DNA from: Amycolatopsis acididurans
GTDB lineage: Bacteria; Actinomycetota; Actinomycetes; Mycobacteriales; Pseudonocardiaceae
Reading direction: 5' to 3'
Length of the DNA: 64,000 nt
Assembly (NCBI RefSeq): GCF_012328925.1
Contig: NZ_JAAXLS010000014.1
Span: 62,001-126,000 of the forward strand
Below, piece after piece: positions 42,370 to 49,577 of the stretch (its first letter is position 1; each line of letters starts with the position of its first letter). The notes under the pieces are model-generated. The model was not told the origin of the DNA. It saw only the letters and a program-made list of their open reading frames with translations, and ran no database searches. The position numbers and the translations under genes were made by a program.

Positions 42370-42975
42370 GTGAATGAATCCGAGTTGGCGGAGCTTGAGC
42401 ACCCAGAGGGGGCGGCTGGCGTGAGCGCCTTGGACGAAGGACGACAAGAAATAACGCTACTTCGTGGCGAATTGGCTGACACCGCCTCAATGGAAATTCT
42501 CCAGATTGGGTACTTGCACGCAGTTGCGGCGGCTGCCAAATGTAGCATTGCGACGCCGAATCCGGACAAGAAGCTTGACTGGATTGTTACACATCAATCA
42601 AGTGCGCATACCGCCGGAGACGACGAAGTTACGCTCAAGTTGGCGCTAAAGGCTACGAAGCAAGTGGCGGCCAGCCCAAAAGGCGACTCATTCCCATTTA
42701 CTCTAAAAAACGAACATCTTGAGTATTTGAACTATATCAATCCCACCGTGAATCGAATAATGGTGGTGATGCTGTTGCCGCCCAAGATTGAAGATTGGAT
42801 TGTCGCTCGCGGCGACTACTTGGAACTTCGACACTGTTGCTACTGGGTAAATCTCTCCGGTGAAGCGATTTCCGGAGAGAAGCGAACTACCGTGCGAGTA
42901 CCAACGAATCAAGTGTTCGATGACGAGGCATTATGCGGTATCATGGGTCGAATCGGTTCGGGAGGTAGGCCGTGA
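42370..42975 (+). CDS. DUF4365-like, PD-(D/E)xK-type nuclease-fold protein
   Basis: This 201-aa protein is low in GC relative to its neighbours. After an acidic start comes LQIGYLHAVAAAAKCSIATP, Asp70 in KKLDWIVTH, then LKLALKATKQV with Lys94, FTLKNEHLEYLNYI, and PTVNRIMVVMLLPPKIEDWI. The order D...(x)K on adjacent strands followed by a helix and an RIMVV strand fits DUF4365, a restriction-nuclease-like family found in defence contexts. The usual Gln or Glu two before the Lys is Ala here. GTG 42370 is the likely start. Its stop overlaps the next start (ATGA). One TTA codon at 42931. Confidence 0.6.
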   Translation: MNESELAELEHPEGAAGVSALDEGRQEITLLRGELADTASMEILQIGYLHAVAAAAKCSIATPNPDKKLDWIVTHQSSAHTAGDDEVTLKLALKATKQVAASPKGDSFPFTLKNEHLEYLNYINPTVNRIMVVMLLPPKIEDWIVARGDYLELRHCCYWVNLSGEAISGEKRTTVRVPTNQVFDDEALCGIMGRIGSGGRP

Positions 42976-44177
42976 CCAGCGCCGGTGATCTCGCCGCGTC
43001 ACTCGATCGTAGTCGGGTTACTCCAACGAGACTGAGTGCTGCCCTGAGCAAGTTCGGTTGGCGTGTGGTTGGCGGCAAGGATGGTTTGTACACACGGTGG
43101 CTTCACGGGGACGACCGCTCAACTCGTGTACTTGTGCCACTCGATGCGACCAAGCCAGACTTCGACGAACTCATTACTGATGCTGTGACGTCACTGGCCG
43201 CATTGCACATCGATTCCGCGCGGCAAGTACTTCGAACATTAACGTCGCGCCCCGGCGATGAATTGAAATTCCGCAAACATACGGATAGTCCTATCGGGAC
43301 CATCGCCTGGGATCTTGGTCAAAGTTTAATTGGCGCCGCAACCGAAACTCTCAGTGCATCCGCCAAGGCGACAAGCGACAGAAGGCCAGCGTTCCGAAAT
43401 TCTAATTGGTTCATTGCGCGCGACTTCCTGCAATCAGTATTGATGGGTCAGACTGAGGTTGGTAGTTACGTGGTTACCGCCTACACTCCGCCGGATCGAG
43501 AATTTTTTGAGCGCGAGAGTCAGAAGCAGACTTCTAATCGTCGATCCTCAGAGGGGATTCATACCGGGCGCGAAGTTATCGAGGTGATGACCGGTGCGCT
43601 CAAGGTTACTCGTGAGGCAATTGATTTGTATCAGCGATCCAAGCGAGTCGAAGAGTTCGATGATGCAGTGGAACACGGTGTTTCTCGTGAGCTCACCACC
43701 GCGATTCAACAATTGGTTCGCGGAGTAGATGCGGCCTCGGTAAGCGTGGAATGGAGTACCGATTTTGATAGTCTCGTGCTCCCTCAAGAATCCGCGCGTA
43801 CTGGCATCACCGAAGTAGAGTTCACTCCAAGCGACTATCCAATCCTTGAACGCGCATCGATTCGATTGGCTGACACTCGCGATAGTTCGACGGTAACAGT
43901 CGTAGGCTCGGTTGAAGTCCTTACGCGAAAAGTAGGCACTGTCGGGGTTGTGGCCATAAACGTTCTCCGCGGCACGTCAGCAAGAAAAGTGCGGGTTCGA
44001 TTACCCGCAGAAAAATACGAATTGGCGCTTGATGCCCATCGCCGCATGGAAGCCATCAGAGTTACCGGTCGCCAGGAACGGAGCGGGAACTACTACTGGC
44101 TCTACGATGCTGCTGACGTAGAGATCGTTGAGCTATACCAAGACGACGCCACAAAGCAAGGCCAGTTATTCGAGTAG
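42972..44177 (+). CDS. Unknown 401-aa protein coupled to DUF4365-like gene
   Basis: No domain is recognised. The N-terminal ~65 residues look like a small alpha/beta unit (LSAALSKFGWRVVGGKDG; TRVLVPLDATKPDF). The middle is helical (NWFIARDFLQSVLMG; VIEVMTGALKVTREAIDLYQ). The C-terminal third is beta-rich (SVSVEWSTDFDSLVLP; ITEVEFTPSDYPILERASIR; KVRVRLPAEKYELALDAH). It starts by ATGA overlap with the DUF4365-like gene. GC is well below the window average, and TTA codons occur at 43239, 43326, 44001 and 44166. Together they look like a two-gene cargo module, perhaps anti-phage. Function unknown. Confidence 0.7.
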   Translation: MTSAGDLAASLDRSRVTPTRLSAALSKFGWRVVGGKDGLYTRWLHGDDRSTRVLVPLDATKPDFDELITDAVTSLAALHIDSARQVLRTLTSRPGDELKFRKHTDSPIGTIAWDLGQSLIGAATETLSASAKATSDRRPAFRNSNWFIARDFLQSVLMGQTEVGSYVVTAYTPPDREFFERESQKQTSNRRSSEGIHTGREVIEVMTGALKVTREAIDLYQRSKRVEEFDDAVEHGVSRELTTAIQQLVRGVDAASVSVEWSTDFDSLVLPQESARTGITEVEFTPSDYPILERASIRLADTRDSSTVTVVGSVEVLTRKVGTVGVVAINVLRGTSARKVRVRLPAEKYELALDAHRRMEAIRVTGRQERSGNYYWLYDAADVEIVELYQDDATKQGQLFE

Positions 44178-44252
44178 CGACCGTAACGCGCAGTTGGACC
44201 GTTTGCGTCGTGACGCTTGCACACCTGCCGAACTTGCCTCTATGGGATCAAG

Positions 44253-44274
44253 AGCGGCGCGCTTGCGCGCCGCT
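44253..44274. terminator. Hairpin after the low-GC cassette
   Basis: A 10-bp perfect stem (AGCGGCGCGC and complement) around TT, 76 bp after the stop of the 401-aa gene and 66 bp from the convergent DUF6941 gene end. It may stop both. Confidence 0.6.
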
Positions 44275-44339
44275 GTGGTCGCTCGGCCTGCCGCTCCGCT
44301 CCGGCCGGCGACCCCGCAAGAGCCGCTCGGTCTCATACC

Positions 44340-44780
44340 CTAACGGCTCGACGGTAGAACTTGCGGCTGTGGCAGCACCTGAAACGACGCCGTGGACTCC
44401 TCTTCAGCCACTCTTACTCGCCACTCGTACCGGCCCGGCGTCAACGGGAGTGGCGGCACATTCACTGCGAACGACGCCGGAAGCATCGAGCCTGGTGCGA
44501 CACCCGGAGGGCGGCCAACCTCAACGTGTGCATCTTGCCGGAGTGGCACAGGTGGGGTACCTAATAGCACTGGCTTGCCGTCGCCGTCTTCCAATACCGC
44601 GCTCACCTGAATCTGCTGGTTCGCGCGGTCCCACGGAATCCTTAGCATGATCGCCAACGCGTGCGGCGGCGTCGGGGTGTGCGTGACCGACCACCCAGCA
44701 CCGAGCATGTGCATCTTGCCACTTGGGTCAGCTTGCGCCGCATCACAGAGGATGAACTGCGCCTCGATCGGTGACGCCAT
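44340..44780 (-). CDS. DUF6941 family protein
   Basis: This 146-aa protein matches the DUF6941 pattern: IEAQFILCDAAQADPSGKMH, MLGAGWSVTHTP, IPWDRANQQIQVSAVLEDGDG, GRYEWRVRVAEEE. These are small beta-sandwich proteins of unknown function. It is last of a three-gene unit; its ATG overlaps the preceding stop (TAATG). Confidence 0.8.
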   Translation of the reverse strand: MASPIEAQFILCDAAQADPSGKMHMLGAGWSVTHTPTPPHALAIMLRIPWDRANQQIQVSAVLEDGDGKPVLLGTPPVPLRQDAHVEVGRPPGVAPGSMLPASFAVNVPPLPLTPGRYEWRVRVAEEESTASFQVLPQPQVLPSSR

Positions 44781-44980
44781 TATCGAGCGATCGCCGCCTG
44801 CGTGTCGCCGAGCCGCGACCAGTCGCTGGGTTCGCCCTCGGGAAGTGAGATAGTGGTGTTCCAGCCCTGCTTTAGTTCTCCAACGACGGCCGTGCTCACG
44901 GTCTTCCGCCCGCGCTCAAAGGCAGCCTCGAGCTTGTGCAACGGCTCGTCGTCCTCGTAAAAGTTGCCTTGCCTCGCCAT
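44780..44980 (-). CDS. Small acidic/basic hypothetical, possible antitoxin
   Basis: This 66-aa protein has MARQGNFYEDDEPLHKLEAA, then FERGRKTVSTA and ISLPEGEPSDWSRLG. GTGGAGGC precedes the ATG at 44980. It lies 32 bp after the BrnT-like gene and overlaps DUF6941. Its size, charge pattern and place after a toxin-like gene suggest an antitoxin or partner, but no DNA-binding fold is visible. Confidence 0.62.
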   Translation of the reverse strand: MARQGNFYEDDEPLHKLEAAFERGRKTVSTAVVGELKQGWNTTISLPEGEPSDWSRLGDTQAAIAR

Positions 44981-45012
44981 GCCTCCACACTTCCTTCCGC
45001 AGCTCGACATTG

Positions 45013-45285
45013 CTAGCGCCGGAAGTATGCACTTCCGAGGTTCCACTCCGTTGGGTCTTCTGTCGGATACAGAACTACTAACGCTCGACGCCCTCTGATA
45101 GTTACCGCAACCACGAGTCGCAGGCCCCGGTCCGGGTCATCATCCCAGCTACCTCGCAAGCCGGGAACGTTGACAAGGGCACTTTCCACCTCGTCGACGG
45201 TGATCTGATGCTTGTGGATCAGCTTCTGTTCAGTCTGGTAGCTAACCCGGAGCACGGCGACTCGGAAGCTGGCATCCGCGGTCAT
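45013..45285 (-). CDS. BrnT-like ribonuclease toxin candidate
   Basis: This 90-aa protein has a small alpha/beta fold pattern like BrnT/RelE relatives: an N-terminal strand (FRVAVLRVSYQ), HKHQITVDEVESALVNVPGLRG, a RGLRLVVAVTIRGRRALVVLYP hairpin split at VAV, and a C-terminal WNLGSAYFRR. AGGAGCAGGA precedes ATG 45285; an ATG at 45363 would add 26 atypical residues. First of three genes in a unit with the 66-aa protein and DUF6941. Assignment as a toxin is tentative. Confidence 0.6.
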   Translation of the reverse strand: MTADASFRVAVLRVSYQTEQKLIHKHQITVDEVESALVNVPGLRGSWDDDPDRGLRLVVAVTIRGRRALVVLYPTEDPTEWNLGSAYFRR

Positions 45286-45434
45286 GCGGTCCTGCTCCTC
45301 CTCGCTCGCCTCAACTCCGTCCAACGACCAGGCACCGGACGATACAGCCGACGAGCCCTCCAAGGGCCAGAAACCCCTGGGGCGCCGCCCCAGACCCCGG
45401 CACCGCTTCAGAGATCAGCCGAACGGACCAGTCC

Positions 45435-45571
45435 GGTGATCTCCCCGCAGCGCGCCCGAGGGCTGCCAGACCGGGCGGCACCGATCAAGGGCGCTGCGCG
45501 GCCTCCGGCAAACCCTTGACCGGCACCACCCGGCCCGGCAGGGGTGGAACCCGCGCCGCGAGGAGATCACC
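45435..45571. other. Structured non-coding region at AICE right end
   Basis: Inside the gene-free stretch 45286-45736, GGTGATCTCC (45435-45444) and GGAGATCACC (45562-45571) are perfect inverted repeats. Nested within them, CCG-TCAAGGG pairs with CCCTTGA-CGG and CCGGGC with GCCCGG. Such nested dyads suit a replication origin (dso/sso) or the clt transfer locus of an AICE. No coding sequence is seen here. Confidence 0.45.
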
Positions 45572-45608
45572 TCAGCCGGGGGAGACATGGGGGAGCGAGG
45601 GGTCGCCA

Positions 45609-45629
45609 GTCGTGCAACCCACGTGCAAC
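45609..45629. promoter_or_regulatory. Right arm-type integrase site candidate
   Basis: This 21-bp segment matches the left one (33971-33991) except at two bases, with the same two GCAAC boxes 11 bp apart and the same orientation. It stands 107 bp inside the attR core. Confidence 0.55.
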
Positions 45630-45694
45630 TAGCGACGGCGATCGGCGGTCAACCAGGGTCAACACCGGACAGGGCCATGATCGAACCAAGACAT

Positions 45695-45727
45695 GAAAAA
45701 ACCGCCCTGACCTGCGCCAGAACGGTT
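45695..45727 (-). terminator. AICE-borne terminator for the restored tRNA-Phe
   Basis: On the minus strand AACCG pairs with CGGTT, with an inner CTG/CAG, and is followed directly by a run of T. It lies 11 bp downstream of the tRNA-Phe 3' end, replacing the original terminator now left at 33838-33872. Confidence 0.7.
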
Positions 45728-45736
45728 CTTATCGGG

Positions 45737-45782
45737 GTGGCCAGGGCCGGGGTCGAACCGGCGACCTTCCGCTTTTCAGGCG
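45737..45782. repeat. attR core: 46-bp repeat within tRNA-Phe
   Basis: Identical to 33888-33933. Here it forms the 3' part of a complete tRNA-Phe, so insertion leaves the host gene whole. Confidence 0.93.
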
Positions 45783-45811
45783 GACGCTCGTACCAACTGA
45801 GCTACCTGGCC
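45738..45811 (-). tRNA. tRNA-Phe (GAA)
   Basis: A full cloverleaf: acceptor GGCCAGG/CCTGGCC with discriminator A at 45738, D arm GCTC/GAGC, anticodon arm TCCGC-CTGAAAA-GCGGA with anticodon GAA, and T arm GCCGG-TTCGACC-CCGGC. CCA is not encoded. Last gene of the Glu-Asp-Phe cluster and the AICE integration site. Confidence 0.97.
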
Positions 45812-45842
45812 GCGTACGCCGGCTGCGAGCCAGACGCTTTTG

Positions 45843-45916
45843 CGACCCTGACGGGACTCGAACCCGCGACCTTCGCCGTGACAGGGCGACGCGCTAACCA
45901 ACTGCGCCACAGGGCC
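45843..45916 (-). tRNA. tRNA-Asp (GTC)
   Basis: Acceptor GGCCCTG pairs with CAGGGTC; anticodon loop CTGTCAC gives GTC; T loop TTCGAGT lies in the GCGGG/CCCGT stem. CCA is not encoded. Between tRNA-Glu and tRNA-Phe on the same strand. Confidence 0.97.
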
Positions 45917-45934
45917 TTGCTTTGCAATACTGCG

Positions 45935-46007
45935 TACTCCCAACGGGATTCGAACCCGCGTTGCCGCCTTGAAAGGGCGGAGTCCTAGGCCGCTGGACGA
46001 TGGGAGC
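45935..46007 (-). tRNA. tRNA-Glu (TTC)
   Basis: Acceptor GCTCCCA pairs with TGGGAGT; anticodon stem CCGCC with loop CTTTCAA gives TTC; T loop TTCGAAT lies in the GCGGG/CCCGT stem. First gene of the tRNA cluster, 59 bp after the promoter -10 box. Confidence 0.96.
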
Positions 46008-46066
46008 CCGGCCGGTTTCGGCGAACCGACCGACCGCGCTCTCAGGTCCCCCTGGGAGCGATTACT

Positions 46067-46095
46067 AGCATAGGGCACACCAACATCGCTCTCAA
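46067..46095 (-). promoter_or_regulatory. Sigma-70-type promoter of the tRNA Glu-Asp-Phe operon
   Basis: On the minus strand, TTGAGA (46095-46090), a spacer of exactly 17 bp, then TATGCT (46072-46067). It points at tRNA-Glu, whose 5' end is 60 bp downstream. Confidence 0.8.
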
Positions 46096-46382
46096 AACCG
46101 GTATCCCCTAAACCCGAAAACCGGGTCTGACCTGCGAACATGCGCTGTGTCCCCGGTCACGTCGACCTTCTGCACAAGATCGGCCCCTCCGGTCACGCGG
46201 AGTCGTCCCGAGAGGCATCGGCGCCGAGCCATGACAAGCCCCGCCGACCGAAGAAATTTCTTCACAGACTGTCGCCGACAGTCAAATCATTTGCCCGGGC
46301 CCCGAACACGCCGGTAAGTTTCCCGACGCGGTCGGCTGCGAGGTGCCACCAGGGGGTGCACCCCGCACGCCGACCCTCTTGA

Positions 46383-46634
46383 TCAACGCTGAGCCGGGAT
46401 CTGACCTTCGTCATCCGGCAGCAGACCGAGCATGTCGAGCAACTGCGCACAGTCCGCGGCATCCGTCGCGCCGGCCGCCACCGCCAGCCGCGCCCGCCGA
46501 ACCTGATCGTCCGACACCCGCGGCGCATCCGCCTGCCCCGCCCGCTGCGACGGAAGCCCGGCCAGACCGCCGCCACCCGAGTCGCCGCCTTCGTATCGAA
46601 GGAGGAACTGTCGAACTTCCACAGACCCGTTCAT
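46383..46634 (-). CDS. Small conserved hypothetical protein
   Basis: This 83-aa protein follows TTGGAGGAGCT at ideal spacing. It starts MNGSVEVRQFLLRYEGG, has a Gly/Ser/Gln-rich linker, a helical DDQVRRARLAVAAG segment, and a C-terminal DCAQLLDMLGLLPDDE. The function is unknown; its start and Shine-Dalgarno make it a credible gene. Confidence 0.62.
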   Translation of the reverse strand: MNGSVEVRQFLLRYEGGDSGGGGLAGLPSQRAGQADAPRVSDDQVRRARLAVAAGATDAADCAQLLDMLGLLPDDEGQIPAQR

Positions 46635-47087
46635 AGCTCCTCCAAAACCTTGTCGGTGCAAGCAATCTGGCCGCGAGGCTAGCGAGCGGAATCGCCCAGC
46701 CACAGCCCCCCGCAGAGTGAACCTGCGCGACCGCGATGCCCACGCACAGCCACGACACGAGATGAACGAACGACGACCAGTGCGTAACGGGTCCGCCGAT
46801 TTTTTGCCGTCCACCACTCGCATCCGCAACCGAACTCGTGTAACAATCGACTTGCTGACACACCCCCGGTCAGCGCCTGTGGAGATCCCCTCCGGCCCCC
46901 GCGTTCCTCCCCCTGGCGCGGGGGCCTCTCCATTCCTGCTCGACGCTTTTGCGTCTTCGCAGGGTTCCTTGTGTCTCCCGGGGCCGAGCCCCCGGACCCC
47001 CGCGGTGTGAGCTTCTTGCGTTGGCGACGTGGTTTCGTTGGGTAGTCACCAGCATCCGTCTTGCCACGCAAAGTGGTCGTTACGTCC
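46635..47087. other. Gene-free stretch with a GC hairpin
   Basis: 453 bp without a gene I can support. GGCCCCCGCG (46894-46903) and CGCGGGGGCC (46917-46926) form a perfect 10-bp stem. A minus-strand open frame here (start near 46863) has one hydrophobic segment but no ribosome-binding site. Confidence 0.5.
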
Positions 47088-47732
47088 CTAGGCCGTCTGG
47101 GTGGGGGTGGCAAGTGTGGCGTGGATTGTGGTTGTGAAGCGGGTGGGGTGGAAGTGGTCCGGGTCGGTCAGGACCAGGCGGGCGGCCATCTCGAACACCG
47201 TCACCAGCGTGTGCGCGGCGATCTCGGGATCCAGGCCCGGAGCCGCACCGAGGACGCCTAGCAGCCGGCGCGTCATGTCTTCGGCGCGCGCCAGTGCGAC
47301 CGCGCGGGCCTGTTCGCGGGCCGTGTGGAACTCGACCGGCATGTCGGCCATCGGCATGACGATGCAGTACCACCGCTCGGGCGCATCGCGAACCGCCTGC
47401 AAGAACCGGTCCAGAGCCTGTGCGATCAGCCGGGCGGGCTCCTCGTGCTCGTCGAACCGCTCGGGCAGGACGGAGAGCAGCTGCTCAAGCCCCTCCTGCT
47501 GTTCGCGGCGCAACAGTGCGGCCAGCAGGTCCGCCCGGTTGGCGAACACCCCGTACACGACCGGCTTGGTGACCCCCACCTGCTCGGCGACCGCCTCCAT
47601 CGTGACCGCGTTGTGCCCCTGGGTCACGATCAGATGCAGCGCGGCGTCCAGCAACTGCGCTCGGCGCTGCTCAGCGGGAACCCGCGCAGCGTACGGGCGG
47701 CGTTTGCGACCCGCTCGGGCGCCTGTCGCCAC
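47088..47732 (-). CDS. TetR family regulator
   Basis: This 214-aa protein has a TetR HTH (QLLDAALHLIVTQGHNAVTM; AVAEQVGVTKPVVYGVFANR) and an all-helical ligand domain (LIAQALDRFLQAVRDAPERW; AAHTLVTVFEMAARLVL). It is divergent from the acyl-CoA dehydrogenase-like gene across 97 bp holding CTACG/CGTAG dyads, and is the probable repressor of the 47830-50636 operon. Confidence 0.93.
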   Translation of the reverse strand: MATGARAGRKRRPYAARVPAEQRRAQLLDAALHLIVTQGHNAVTMEAVAEQVGVTKPVVYGVFANRADLLAALLRREQQEGLEQLLSVLPERFDEHEEPARLIAQALDRFLQAVRDAPERWYCIVMPMADMPVEFHTAREQARAVALARAEDMTRRLLGVLGAAPGLDPEIAAHTLVTVFEMAARLVLTDPDHFHPTRFTTTIHATLATPTQTA

Positions 47733-47776
47733 ATCAACCCCTCTGGCCGGGTGAACTCGTCCTAGACAAAGCTACT

Positions 47777-47805
47777 CTACCGTAGGATATTACTACGCGA
47801 ACGTA
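47777..47805. promoter_or_regulatory. CTAC/GTAG dyads, candidate TetR operator
   Basis: CTAC-C-GTAG (47777-47785) and CTACG-CGAA-CGTAG (47792-47805) lie between the tetR gene and the dehydrogenase-like start. They overlap where both promoters should be. Confidence 0.55.
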
Positions 47806-47829
47806 GCAATTGACGGCGTTGGAGGTTCC

Positions 47830-49566
47830 GTGAACGGTCAGGGCGACGCACGCGCGCGGCTGCTGGACCCACACCGGTACGACCCGGAGTGGTTCGACGG
47901 CGAGACGCGGCGGCTGCTGCGCGCGACGATCGACTGGTTCGAGCAGCGTGGCAAGCGCAAGCTCATCGAGGACTACCACGCCAAGGTCTTCTACGCCGAC
48001 TTCCTGGAGTTCGTGGCCAAGGAGGGCATCTTCGCGACCTTCCTGACTCCCGGGCGCGACGGCGACGGGCACCCGGCCAAGCGCTGGGACACCGCGCGCA
48101 TCGCGGCGATGTCGGAGATCCTCGGCTTCTACGGGCTGAACTACTGGTACCCGTGGCAGGTCACCGTGCTCGGCCTCGGCCCCGTGTGGCAGAGCGAGAA
48201 CGCCGGCGCGCGGCGGCGGGCCGCGGCGGCCCTGGACGCGGGCGGCGTCGCGGCGTTCGGGCTGTCCGAGAAGGAGCACGGCGCCGACATCTACGCCTCG
48301 GACATGGTGCTCACCTCCGACGGCACGGGTGGTTACACCGCGACCGGCGGCAAGTACTACATCGGCAACGGCAACTGCGCCACGACCGTGTCCGTGTTCG
48401 GTCGCATCGACGGCGTCGAGGGCCCCGACCAGTACGTGTTCTTCTACGCCGACGCCACCCACCCGAACTACCACGTGGTGAAGAACGTGGTGCCGGCACA
48501 GATGTACGTGGCCGAGTTCCGCCTGGAGGACTACCCGGTGCGCGCCGAGGACATCCTGCACACCGGCGCGGAGGCCTTCAGCGCGGCGCTGAACACGGTC
48601 AACATCGGCAAGTTCAACCTGTGCTTCGGCGGGCTCGGCCTGGCGACCCACGCCTTCTACGAGGCGATCACGCACGCCCACAACCGGATCCTCTACGGCA
48701 ACCCGGTCACCGCGTTCCCGCACGTACGCAGGCAGTTCGTCGACGCCTACGCCCGGCTGATCGGCATGCGGCTGTTCTCCGACCGGGCCGTGGACTACTT
48801 CCGCAGCGCCAACCCGGACGACCGCCGGTACCTGCTCTACAACCCGATCACCAAGATGAAGGTCACCACCGAGGCCGAGCGGGTGATAACGCTGCTCGGT
48901 GAGATCGCCGCCGCCAAGGGGTTCGAGGCGGACAACTTCCTGACGCTGGCCAAGCAGGACGTCACCGGGCTGCCCAAGCTGGAGGGCACCGTCGCGGTCA
49001 ACCTCGCGCTGATCCTGAAGTTCATGCCCGCCTATCTCTTCCAGCCGCAGGACCACCCGCCGGTGCCCGCCCGCACCGAGGCCGCCGACGACGAGTTCCT
49101 GTTCCGCCAAGGCCCGGCCCGCGGACTGGGCAAGATCCGCTTCCACGACTGGCGGGCCACCTACGCCCGGCGAGCCGACATTCCCAACGTCGCCCAGTTC
49201 ACTGCGCAGGCCGACGCCTTCCTCGACCTGCTCCGAACCGCTCCTCCGGACGGCACGCAGGCGGGCGACATGGACTTCACGCTCACTCTCGGCGAACTGT
49301 TCACCCTCGTCGTCTACGGGCAGCTGATCCTCGAACAGGCCGAGATCACCGGCCTGGACGACGACGTGCTGGGCGCGGTGTTCGACGTGCTGATCCGGGA
49401 CTTCTCCGGCTACGCGACCGAGTTGCACGGGAAGCGCTCGTCCACCGAGGCCCAGCAGCGGTGGGCGGTGTCGGCGGTGCGCAAACCGGTCACCGACGAC
49501 GCGGCGTTCGAACGGGTCTGGCAGCAGGCCGTCGCGCTGGACGGCGCCTACGAGATGAACTCCTGA
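47830..49566 (+). CDS. Acyl-CoA dehydrogenase/oxidase-like flavoprotein
   Basis: This 578-aa protein has the acyl-CoA dehydrogenase fold: the N-terminal helical part (FLEFVAKEGIFATFLTPG), the middle beta domain (AAFGLSEKEHGADIYASDM and ATGGKYYIGNGNCATT), and a helical C-terminus (NLCFGGLGLATHAFYEAI; MKVTTEAERVITLLGEIAAAKG). The flavin-binding order is as in the family, with a long C-terminal extension like acyl-CoA oxidases. GGAGGTTCC precedes GTG. It is 11 bp upstream of the MpaB-like gene, under a divergent TetR. Substrate unknown, perhaps a fatty acid or steroid-like acyl-CoA. Confidence 0.87.
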   Translation: MNGQGDARARLLDPHRYDPEWFDGETRRLLRATIDWFEQRGKRKLIEDYHAKVFYADFLEFVAKEGIFATFLTPGRDGDGHPAKRWDTARIAAMSEILGFYGLNYWYPWQVTVLGLGPVWQSENAGARRRAAAALDAGGVAAFGLSEKEHGADIYASDMVLTSDGTGGYTATGGKYYIGNGNCATTVSVFGRIDGVEGPDQYVFFYADATHPNYHVVKNVVPAQMYVAEFRLEDYPVRAEDILHTGAEAFSAALNTVNIGKFNLCFGGLGLATHAFYEAITHAHNRILYGNPVTAFPHVRRQFVDAYARLIGMRLFSDRAVDYFRSANPDDRRYLLYNPITKMKVTTEAERVITLLGEIAAAKGFEADNFLTLAKQDVTGLPKLEGTVAVNLALILKFMPAYLFQPQDHPPVPARTEAADDEFLFRQGPARGLGKIRFHDWRATYARRADIPNVAQFTAQADAFLDLLRTAPPDGTQAGDMDFTLTLGELFTLVVYGQLILEQAEITGLDDDVLGAVFDVLIRDFSGYATELHGKRSSTEAQQRWAVSAVRKPVTDDAAFERVWQQAVALDGAYEMNS

Positions 49567-49577
49567 AGGGAACGACC

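Larger units (their letters stand above)
33888..45782. mobile_element. Integrated AICE at tRNA-Phe(GAA)
   Basis: The element is bounded by a perfect 46-bp direct repeat (33888-33933 and 45737-45782) equal to the 3' part of tRNA-Phe; the excised circle would be 11,849 bp. It has the standard AICE gene set: tyrosine integrase next to one att site, xis, RepSA-type initiator, FtsK-type translocase, GntR regulator and pra, plus cargo. Related elements such as pSE211 and pMEA100 are known to use tRNA-Phe genes. All maintenance genes look intact, so excision and transfer are plausible. Confidence 0.93.

Noticed and set aside
46411..46863. Small membrane protein on the minus strand
   Set aside because: It has one hydrophobic segment, but there is no ribosome-binding site and it overlaps the better-supported 83-aa gene in another frame.
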